Assembly: GCA_008501545.1 (NCBI GenBank)
Contig: QQUM01000281.1
Location: 1 to 11,813, forward strand
DNA from: Calditrichota bacterium
GTDB lineage: Bacteria; Zhuqueibacterota; Zhuqueibacteria; Zhuqueibacterales; Geothermadaptataceae
Direction: 5' to 3'
Length of the DNA stretch: 11,813 nt
Below, one piece after another: positions 6,736-11,813 of this stretch. Within the stretch, counting starts at the first letter, position 1. Each line of letters starts with the position of its first letter. The translations under genes were made by a program, and so were the position numbers. The notes beneath the pieces are model-generated. The model worked only from the letters and a program-made list of their open reading frames with translations. It ran no database searches and was not told the DNA's origin.

Positions 6736-7494
6736 ATGGATGAAGGACAGATTAAAAATCTTTTGCATCGTTTTCAAAACGGTGATATAGACGAAAATGA
6801 GTTTGTAAACAGCCTGAAAACAATGCCGTTCGAGAATCTGTCTTTCGCGCACATCGATCACCACCGTGCCTTGCGGCAGGGTTGGCCTGAAACGATCTTC
6901 TGCCAGGGAAAAAACACAGAACATATTGTGCGCATTGCCGAACGTATTTTAGCAAACGACAATTTACTGCTCGCAACACGTATCATCCCCGACGCTGCAG
7001 CAAAACTGATCGATCGATTTCCCGATTTGAACTATAACCCACTGGCTAGAACAGTGGCTTCGAAAGTACCCGCTGACAGTGTATCAAGACCGGCGAAAGT
7101 TGCAATATTAACGGCAGGCACTAGCGATATGGCTGTTGCCGAGGAGGCCGCGGAAACACTCATGGTGTTGTCGATTCCGACGATACAACTATACGATGTC
7201 GGTGTCGCGGGTATTCATCGGTTATTTGACAAAATGGACAAGTTGAGACAAGTTGATTACATCATTGTGGCAGCGGGAATGGAAGGGGCGCTTGCGAGCG
7301 TTGTTGGTGGACTTGTGGGAATGCCGGTGGTCGCGGTGCCAACATCGATTGGCTACGGCGCAAGTTTTCAGGGGATTGCGGCATTACTGGCGATGCTCAA
7401 CAGCTGTGCGGCCGGTGTTTCAGTTGTGAATATCGATAACGGTTTTGGTGCTGCTTGTGTAGTGGCACGGCACGTTTATCATAATCTTAAATAA
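6736..7494 (+). CDS. larB: LarB, pyridinium-3,5-biscarboxylic acid mononucleotide synthase
   Basis: LarB carboxylates the pyridinium ring of nicotinic acid adenine dinucleotide and hydrolyses the phosphoanhydride. This is the first step of nickel-pincer nucleotide synthesis, the cofactor of lactate racemase LarA and relatives. The C-terminal half is the PurE-like (AIR carboxylase) domain: [18 protein letters not shown] (121-138), [26 protein letters not shown] with E183, and [11 protein letters not shown]. It ends with [19 protein letters not shown], where C224 corresponds to the cysteine that forms a covalent adduct in Lactobacillus plantarum LarB. I chose the ATG at 6736 (252 residues) because it gives the usual family N-terminus. 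A TTG at 6712 would add eight residues; neither start has a good ribosome-binding site. The gene ends 17 bases before sucC, so they are probably co-transcribed. larC and larE are not in the window. Confidence 0.93.
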   Translation: MDEGQIKNLLHRFQNGDIDENEFVNSLKTMPFENLSFAHIDHHRALRQGWPETIFCQGKNTEHIVRIAERILANDNLLLATRIIPDAAAKLIDRFPDLNYNPLARTVASKVPADSVSRPAKVAILTAGTSDMAVAEEAAETLMVLSIPTIQLYDVGVAGIHRLFDKMDKLRQVDYIIVAAGMEGALASVVGGLVGMPVVAVPTSIGYGASFQGIAALLAMLNSCAAGVSVVNIDNGFGAACVVARHVYHNLK

Positions 7495-7511
7495 ATAAGC
7501 AGGAGGATGTT

Positions 7512-8672
7512 TTGAATATTCATGAGTATCAGGCCAAAGATATCTTGCGAAACTTCGGTGTGGTCGTTCCGGAAGGCAAGGTTATCACCGCACCGTCTGA
7601 AGCCATATCTGCAGCAAAGGGATTAGGTACATCTGTGGTTGTTGTTAAAGCACAAATCCATGCCGGTGGACGAGGAAAAGGTGGTGGCGTCAAATTAGCG
7701 AAGAGTCCCGAAGAAGCCGGAAAAATAGCAAGTGAAATATTGGGTATGAATCTCGTCACTCATCAGACTGGCCCGGATGGAAAGAAAGTGAACAAGGTTT
7801 TGGTCGAACAAGGCCTGGATATCGCAACAGAGTTGTATGTTGGTATAACGCTGGATCGGACAGTTGGTCAGCTGGCAATCATGGCCAGTACGGAAGGCGG
7901 TATGGAAATCGAAAAAGTTGCCGCAGAAACTCCGGAAAAGATACTCAAAGAGTGGGTGGATCCTGCAGCCGGTTTGCGCCCGGCGCAAGCACGCAAACTT
8001 GCTTTCGGTCTTGGCTTGAGCGGTGATGCCTTTAAAAATGGTGTTAAATTCATTATGGCGCTCTACAAAGCCTACACTGCAACAGATGCTTCCCTTTTCG
8101 AAATCAATCCCCTCGTTGTAACCAAAGATGGTCGGGTTTTGGCACTTGATGCAAAAATAAACTTTGATGATAACGCACTTTATCGCCACAAAGATTATTT
8201 TGAACTGCGTGATCTGGATGAAGAAGAACCGCTGGAAGTTGAGGCCAGCAAATACGATTTAAACTATATCAAGCTGGACGGTAATGTAGGCTGTATGGTA
8301 AACGGTGCCGGTTTGGCCATGGCAACGATGGACATTATCAAACTCAACGGTGGCGAGCCTGCCAATTTTCTTGATGTGGGTGGTAATGCCAGTCCGGAAA
8401 CAGTTGAGAACGGCTTTAAAATTATTCTTGCAGATCCAAATGTGAAAGCGGTTCTCATCAATATATTCGGCGGGATTGTACGCTGTGATCGTGTTGCGAA
8501 AGGCATAATACAGGCTGCGAAAAATGTACAAATCAATGTCCCTCTCATCGTTCGCCTTGCCGGTACCAACGCTGAGGAGGCGGCAGAATTGTTGGCGAAT
8601 TCAGATGTTAAAATGGAAGTGGCAACGACGCTCAAAGAAGCTGCTGAAAAAGCGGTTGCTTCGATCGCATAA
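7512..8672 (+). CDS. sucC: Succinyl-CoA synthetase beta subunit (ADP-forming)
   Basis: SucC pairs with SucD to interconvert succinyl-CoA and succinate with substrate-level formation of ATP or GTP in the TCA cycle. It carries the ATP-grasp nucleotide site and the subunit contact. The 386 residues are family length, and landmarks fall at nearly the E. coli numbers: MNIHEYQAK at the N-terminus, K46[10 protein letters not shown] in the ATP-grasp domain, N199 in FEINPLVV and D213 in LALDAK for metal binding, and the C-terminal [16 protein letters not shown] (317-332). The start is a TTG with a perfect AGGAGG at 5-base spacing. The nearby ATG at 7507 meets a stop after two codons, so TTG is certain. 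It is 17 bases after larB and 17 bases before sucD. Confidence 0.98.
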   Translation: MNIHEYQAKDILRNFGVVVPEGKVITAPSEAISAAKGLGTSVVVVKAQIHAGGRGKGGGVKLAKSPEEAGKIASEILGMNLVTHQTGPDGKKVNKVLVEQGLDIATELYVGITLDRTVGQLAIMASTEGGMEIEKVAAETPEKILKEWVDPAAGLRPAQARKLAFGLGLSGDAFKNGVKFIMALYKAYTATDASLFEINPLVVTKDGRVLALDAKINFDDNALYRHKDYFELRDLDEEEPLEVEASKYDLNYIKLDGNVGCMVNGAGLAMATMDIIKLNGGEPANFLDVGGNASPETVENGFKIILADPNVKAVLINIFGGIVRCDRVAKGIIQAAKNVQINVPLIVRLAGTNAEEAAELLANSDVKMEVATTLKEAAEKAVASIA

Positions 8673-8689
8673 TAATACAGGAGGATAAA

Positions 8690-9562
8690 TTGAGTATTCT
8701 AGTAAATAAAGATACACGGCTGGTTGTGCAGGGAATCACTGGCAGTGAAGGCACATTTCACTCCGATCAAATGTTGGAATACGGTACGAACATCGTCGCC
8801 GGTGTCACACCAGGCAAGGGTGGACAAAAATTCCGGGATAAAGTGCCTATTTTTAATACTGTTGCCGATGCTGTTAAAGAAGTCGGTGCAAACGCTTCAG
8901 TGATTTTTGTACCACCACCTTTTGCTGCCGATGCGATTATGGAAGCTGCCGATGCAGGTGTCGATGTGGTCATTGCAATAACCGAAGGCATTCCTACAGC
9001 TGACATGGTCACGGTAAAAGCTTTTCTTGAATCACGCGCAACACGCCTCGTGGGGCCGAATTGTCCGGGTGTTATTACCCCGGGTGAATGCAAAATCGGT
9101 ATTATGCCGGGATTTATTCATAAAAAAGGCCGGGTTGGCGTCGTTTCAAAATCAGGTACGCTGACCTATGAAGCTGTTCATCAACTGAGTGAATTGGGTA
9201 TCGGGCAATCGACCTGTATCGGAATTGGCGGTGATCCGATCATCGGTACGACACACGTTGATGCACTGAAGCTATTTAATGCAGATGCAGATACCGATGC
9301 CGTCATCGTTATCGGTGAAATTGGTGGCTCTGCAGAACAGGAGGCAGCTGTGTACATTAAGGCTGAAATGGACAAACCAGTCGTTGCTTTCATCGCCGGC
9401 CGTACCGCACCACCGGGACGCCGGATGGGACACGCCGGTGCCATCATCTCCGGTGGTAGTGGTACCGCAGATGAAAAAATGACAGCACTTCGTGCCGCCG
9501 GTGCAACTGTTTGTGAAAGCCCGGCAGTCCTTGGCGATACTATGCAAAGCTTGCTGAAATGA
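8690..9562 (+). CDS. sucD: Succinyl-CoA synthetase alpha subunit
   Basis: SucD binds CoA and carries the histidine that is phosphorylated during catalysis with SucC. The 290 residues show the CoA-binding Rossmann start [11 protein letters not shown] (14-24), GPNCPGVI (122-129), [10 protein letters not shown] (152-161), and E210 in VIVIGEIGG, which positions the histidine. The phosphohistidine is H248 in [13 protein letters not shown]. The start is TTG with AGGAGG at 5-base spacing, as in sucC; no ATG alternative would give the usual N-terminus. Together with sucC it forms a complete synthetase operon. About 200 bases separate it from ndk. Confidence 0.98.
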   Translation: MSILVNKDTRLVVQGITGSEGTFHSDQMLEYGTNIVAGVTPGKGGQKFRDKVPIFNTVADAVKEVGANASVIFVPPPFAADAIMEAADAGVDVVIAITEGIPTADMVTVKAFLESRATRLVGPNCPGVITPGECKIGIMPGFIHKKGRVGVVSKSGTLTYEAVHQLSELGIGQSTCIGIGGDPIIGTTHVDALKLFNADADTDAVIVIGEIGGSAEQEAAVYIKAEMDKPVVAFIAGRTAPPGRRMGHAGAIISGGSGTADEKMTALRAAGATVCESPAVLGDTMQSLLK

Positions 9563-9571
9563 AAGCGATCA

Positions 9572-9586
9572 GCATCGAAACGATGT
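9572..9586 (+). other. Small hairpin after sucD
   Basis: CATCG-AAA-CGATG forms a 5-bp stem (plus one G-U pair) with a three-base loop, 10 bases after the sucD stop. Downstream sequence is GTGTATTTCT, not a true U tract. It may stabilise the larB-sucCD mRNA 3' end or act as a weak terminator before ndk. Confidence 0.3.
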
Positions 9587-9605
9587 GTGTATTTCTCCAT
9601 AAAAT

Positions 9606-9731
9606 ATGAGTAACGCAATGAATACATCAAAAACCGGTTTCGCAGTGATTTATCGTTGGAGGCTACGAGCCGGTTTTGAAAACCAATTTAAAGCAGCCTG
9701 GGCAACGATTACCGAGGTGCTCATGGAACAG
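9606..9731 (+). pseudogene. Truncated remnant of an ABM-domain gene
   Basis: The reading frame from the ATG at 9606 (or 9618) gives GFAVIYRWRLRAGFENQF followed by KAAWATITEVLMEQ. This is the first strand and first helix of a known ABM-like subgroup that begins with AVIYRWR-like sequence. After about residue 42 the similarity stops: the frame runs on as lysine-rich sequence across the ndk ribosome-binding site and ends inside ndk in another frame. An intact member would need about 60 further residues with a second strand and the YAQW-like segment. There is no ribosome-binding site. I read it as a 3'-deleted relic between sucD and ndk. It belongs to a different subgroup from the intact ABM gene at 4870-5211. 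The family match is from memory, so a chance resemblance is possible. Confidence 0.5.
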
Positions 9732-9759
9732 CTAAATTTAATCTTGAAGGAGTTAAAAC

Positions 9760-10182
9760 TTGGAAAAAACGCTCGCTATCATCAAACCGGACGCCGTTGG
9801 CGCAAATCATACAGGAAAAATTATTGACCGCTATCTCCAGGCAGGCTTTCGTATTCTCGGCATGAAAATGGTGCGATTGACAGCCGAAACAGCCGGTGCA
9901 TTCTATGAAGTCCATAAAGAAAGACCGTTTTATGGTGAACTCGTTGAATTTATGTCCAGTGACCGCTGTGTTGTTCTGGCATTGGGAAAAGAAAATGCTG
10001 TAGCAGATTATCGCACGCTTATCGGTGCCACGAATCCGGCCGAAGCCGCGGAAGGGACGATTCGCAAAGATTTTGCAACCAGTATTGGTAACAATGCGGT
10101 ACATGGTTCAGATTCGGTTGAAAATGGTGAAATTGAAGTCGCGTTTTTCTTCAGTCGCAGTGAACTTGTTCAAACCGCCTAA
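9760..10182 (+). CDS. ndk: Nucleoside diphosphate kinase
   Basis: Ndk transfers the gamma-phosphate of ATP to other nucleoside diphosphates through a phosphohistidine, and balances NTP pools; it can pass on GTP made by succinyl-CoA synthetase. The 140 residues are family length. The start [12 protein letters not shown] includes the nucleotide-binding K9. Next come [18 protein letters not shown] (21-38), [13 protein letters not shown] (55-67), and the active-site H115 in NNAVHGSDS, with EIEVAFFF near the C-terminus. The start is TTG at 9760 with AAGGAG at 7-base spacing; no in-frame ATG precedes the conserved N-terminus. It lies about 200 bases after sucD and could be read from the same promoter. 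Confidence 0.98.
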   Translation: MEKTLAIIKPDAVGANHTGKIIDRYLQAGFRILGMKMVRLTAETAGAFYEVHKERPFYGELVEFMSSDRCVVLALGKENAVADYRTLIGATNPAEAAEGTIRKDFATSIGNNAVHGSDSVENGEIEVAFFFSRSELVQTA

Positions 10183-10223
10183 TGAAACATGTGGTTTTTC
10201 CTGAACAGGTGATTCATGCTGGT

Positions 10224-10237
10224 AGGATTTAAATCCT
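10224..10237. repeat. Perfect 14-bp palindrome AGGATTTAAATCCT
   Basis: A perfect dyad with no central gap, about 40 bases after ndk and 70 bases before the predicted promoter of the next gene. As RNA, flanking G-C and G-U pairs extend it to about 7 bp around a UUUAAA loop, but no U tract follows. It may be an operator or a weak processing signal. Confidence 0.35.
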
Positions 10238-10304
10238 GTCAGTAGTATATAGTTACGATAAGAAGTTTCACATAATCCTTGCGTGTTTCCGATCATATTA
10301 TTCC

Positions 10305-10333
10305 TTGCTGATAACTTCATTTCCGTGTATATT
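10305..10333 (+). promoter_or_regulatory. Predicted promoter of the SPOR lipoprotein gene
   Basis: TTGCTG (10305-10310), a 17-base spacer and TATATT (10328-10333). The -35 is weak (3 of 6) but the -10 equals the boxes predicted for the M29 and larB promoters. Transcription should start near 10340, about 48 bases before the ATG. Confidence 0.5.
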
Positions 10334-10387
10334 CTTTAATCACAGCTAAGCACTGCATTCTTTGAAAATCATGAACAGGAGTGTAGT

Positions 10388-10870
10388 ATGGCACGAAAAA
10401 ATAGAACGATGTTGTTCTTACTTGTTATCTTTCTCATCGTTACAGCCTGCGGGAAAGATGAAGAGCCGGATACGGATTTAATGGCAGAAAAAGCAATTGA
10501 GATGCAACAACCGGTGCAGCCCGATTCTGCAATTTCTGTTGATGAGCCGGTTATACAAGAGGAATTGAAGGAACCGCTTGCGGATTCATCACCCGATCCG
10601 AGTGAAATATCAGCATGGTTTGATAAAAATGGCATTTACACGTTACAGCTATCATCCTGGAAAACGAGAACATATGCCCAGCGAGATAAGAAACGATTTT
10701 ATGAGGCTGGGCTCGATTGCCGTATAGAGCCATTTGTACCTGAAAACAGCGATCGTACATGGTATCGCGTTCGCCTTGGGAGTTTTCGGACACGTAAAGC
10801 GGCCAGAGAATTTGCTGAAAAATATGTTCAGGATTTACTGGAAGAGCCAGCCTGGATCGATTACAAATAG
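10388..10870 (+). CDS. SPOR-domain lipoprotein
   Basis: A 160-residue envelope lipoprotein. Residues 1-21 are a lipoprotein signal peptide (basic start, LFLLVIFLIV, then the lipobox VTAC with C21). Residues 22-75 are an acidic, Pro-rich linker of low complexity. Residues about 82-158 form a SPOR domain with its two repeats: YTLQLSSWKTRTYAQRDKKR (84-103) and YRVRLGSFRTRKAAREFAEK (126-145). SPOR domains bind denuded glycan strands of septal peptidoglycan, so the protein probably localises to division sites. The position after D25 (KDEE rather than Asp at +2) does not suggest inner-membrane retention. AGGAG lies 6 bases before the ATG. It has its own predicted promoter and a hairpin downstream, so it looks like a single-gene unit. 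Confidence 0.92.
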   Translation: MARKNRTMLFLLVIFLIVTACGKDEEPDTDLMAEKAIEMQQPVQPDSAISVDEPVIQEELKEPLADSSPDPSEISAWFDKNGIYTLQLSSWKTRTYAQRDKKRFYEAGLDCRIEPFVPENSDRTWYRVRLGSFRTRKAAREFAEKYVQDLLEEPAWIDYK

Positions 10871-10906
10871 CAGTTTCACTGAGTATAATTCAGATAAACA
10901 CGGAAA

Positions 10907-10933
10907 TTAAGTTAAGGTTTTGCCTTAGTTTAA
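10907..10933 (+). terminator. Hairpin after the SPOR gene, possible terminator
   Basis: TTAAGTTAAGG, loop TTTTG and CCTTAGTTTAA form an 11-bp stem that includes two G-U pairs. It begins 37 bases after the SPOR stop and ends 45 bases before the next predicted promoter. The U tract is poor, so termination efficiency is uncertain. Confidence 0.45.
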
Positions 10934-10977
10934 TCATTTCAGCGCTTATGCAGTTTCCCATGTAAGCGAGTTTTTGC

Positions 10978-11006
10978 TTGACATAAAAGCATTTTAAGTT
11001 TAAATT
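10978..11006 (+). promoter_or_regulatory. Sigma-70 promoter of the DUF177-rpmF operon
   Basis: TTGACA (10978-10983), a 17-base spacer and TAAATT (11001-11006). The -35 box is perfect and the -10 matches 4 of 6. Transcription should start near 11013, leaving a short leader of about 18 bases that holds the AGGA ribosome-binding site. Confidence 0.7.
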
Positions 11007-11030
11007 TGCCATCTTTTTTGCCCAGGAACT

Positions 11031-11531
11031 ATGAAAATACAAGTTTCTCATTTGACGGATGGTCTGCACTCAGACCATCTTTTGGATTCGGCGAGTGCTT
11101 TTGGCTTTGAAAATCCGGATGACTTTGCAGGTAAAATCAAAGTCGACATAACGATAGATAAGCGTAGAAGTGATTTTTACCTGAAATTTGCTGTCATGGC
11201 TAAAGTCTTCCTCGTTTGTGATCGCTGTTTAGAACGATTCGAGAGTTTATTCGAAGATGAAGCGCGTGCACTTTACACAACCAATGAAAAACTGGTGACG
11301 GACGATTCCGGGTCAACATATTTGATCCAGGAAGGGCAACGGGAGTTGGAAGTTGGTACTGAGGTGCGCGAGATCGTCGTTTTAGCGCTTCCTATCAAAA
11401 CAGTATGTTCAGAAAATTGCAAAGGTTTGTGCAAGTGTGGTAGAAATCTAAACAAAGAAGCGTGCACTTGCGAGGAACCCGACATCGACCCGCGTTGGGA
11501 AACTTTGAAAAAATTGAAAAACACGAATTAA
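11031..11531 (+). CDS. yceD: DUF177/YceD family protein
   Basis: The 166-residue protein belongs to the YceD (DUF177) family, linked to 23S rRNA accumulation in E. coli and plants and almost always encoded just before rpmF. The central LVCDRCLERFE carries a C63-x-x-C66 pair. The C-terminus shows the family signature: C126, C130, then GLCKCGRNLN with C134 and C136, C145 and C147, followed by DIDPRWETLKKLK. The cysteines suggest a zinc site, which I infer and which not all homologues keep. It starts with ATG, with AGGA three bases upstream, and ends 23 bases before rpmF. Some relatives are named for DUF177 only, so the gene symbol is by family. Confidence 0.95.
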   Translation: MKIQVSHLTDGLHSDHLLDSASAFGFENPDDFAGKIKVDITIDKRRSDFYLKFAVMAKVFLVCDRCLERFESLFEDEARALYTTNEKLVTDDSGSTYLIQEGQRELEVGTEVREIVVLALPIKTVCSENCKGLCKCGRNLNKEACTCEEPDIDPRWETLKKLKNTN

Positions 11532-11554
11532 TAGAGTAGATAAAGGAGAAAATT

Positions 11555-11734
11555 GTGGCTGTACCAAAGAGACGTATCTCATCATCCAGAAGAGATAAGA
11601 GAAGGACCCACTGGAAGCTGAAACCATCCACTGTTTCAGAATGCGGCAATTGCCATCAGCCCAAACTTCCTCACAGAGCCTGCCCGAATTGTGGCTATTA
11701 CGACGGACGTTCAGTTTTTATTCCGCAAGGTTGA
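11555..11734 (+). CDS. rpmF: 50S ribosomal protein L32
   Basis: A 59-residue basic protein starting at GTG 11555, with GGAG 7 bases upstream. The N-terminus MAVPKRRISSSRRDKRR is typical of L32, followed by THWKLKP. A zinc ribbon is formed by C30-x-x-C33 and C43-x-x-C46 (SECGNCHQPKLPHRACPNCG), and the end is YYDGRSVF. This is the four-cysteine, zinc-binding form of L32. It assembles into the large subunit near the peptidyl-transferase side. It is co-transcribed with the DUF177 gene. plsX usually follows; 11735-11813 shows no gene start that I can support. Confidence 0.98.
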   Translation: MAVPKRRISSSRRDKRRTHWKLKPSTVSECGNCHQPKLPHRACPNCGYYDGRSVFIPQG

Positions 11735-11813
11735 TAATCACTAACGAATTACTCCGTAATACTGCAAGCATACATTTTCAACTAATTTTGAGAACGTGCA
11801 TTCGATGCACTCA

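Noticed and set aside
7695..8189. Minus-strand open frame of 164 codons
   Set aside because: Antisense shadow of sucC with no ribosome-binding site and no family pattern; the same applies to 9181-9630 opposite sucD and 9721-10104 opposite ndk.
11735..11813. Start of plsX after rpmF
   Set aside because: plsX is expected here from synteny, but the GTG at 11796 and ATG at 11805 have no clear ribosome-binding site and too little sequence follows to recognise the protein.

Overview
The window reads as ordinary bacterial chromosome at moderate G+C. Almost every base lies in or next to a protein gene, and I see no rRNA, tRNA, CRISPR array, insertion sequence or phage gene. The organism looks Gram-negative and lipoprotein-rich: it has two clear lipoprotein signal peptides, a doubtful third, and a SPOR-domain lipoprotein. 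Promoters are of the standard sigma-70 type (TTGACA, 17 bases, TATATT) rather than the Bacteroidota type. TTG starts are frequent. Together these fit a poorly cultured lineage near the Fibrobacterota-Chlorobiota-Bacteroidota group, such as KSB1 or Calditrichota. That placement is an inference; nothing in the window proves it.

Left half, minus strand (about 136-6333). Read in the direction of transcription: a strong promoter at 6383-6411, an M29-family aminopeptidase, a small antibiotic-biosynthesis-monooxygenase (ABM) fold protein, a SelW-like Rdx selenoprotein, a class A beta-lactamase-type serine hydrolase lipoprotein, a secreted protein ending in a thioredoxin-like domain whose two active-site cysteines are Ser and Ala, and a 706-residue exported protein of unknown function. 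The first three genes are tightly packed. The selenoprotein gene overlaps the ABM stop codon (ATGA) and contains an in-frame TGA, so a standard gene caller would miss it.

Right half, plus strand (about 6604-11734). A promoter at 6604-6632 precedes larB (nickel-pincer cofactor synthesis), sucC and sucD (succinyl-CoA synthetase), a truncated ABM relic, and ndk (nucleoside diphosphate kinase). Next come a separately promoted SPOR lipoprotein, and then a DUF177/YceD gene with rpmF (ribosomal protein L32). YceD-rpmF is a widely conserved pair, usually followed by plsX and fabH, which would lie beyond the right edge. sucC, sucD and ndk all start with TTG, and rpmF starts with GTG.

The most notable observation is the hidden selenoprotein at 4655-4873. 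It has a C-x-x-U motif, the conserved Rdx-family body continues in frame after the TGA, and a stem-loop with a GG apical loop lies just downstream of the UGA, as expected of a bacterial SECIS element. The family is known, so this is a missed gene rather than a new system. I found no convincing undescribed multi-gene system here.
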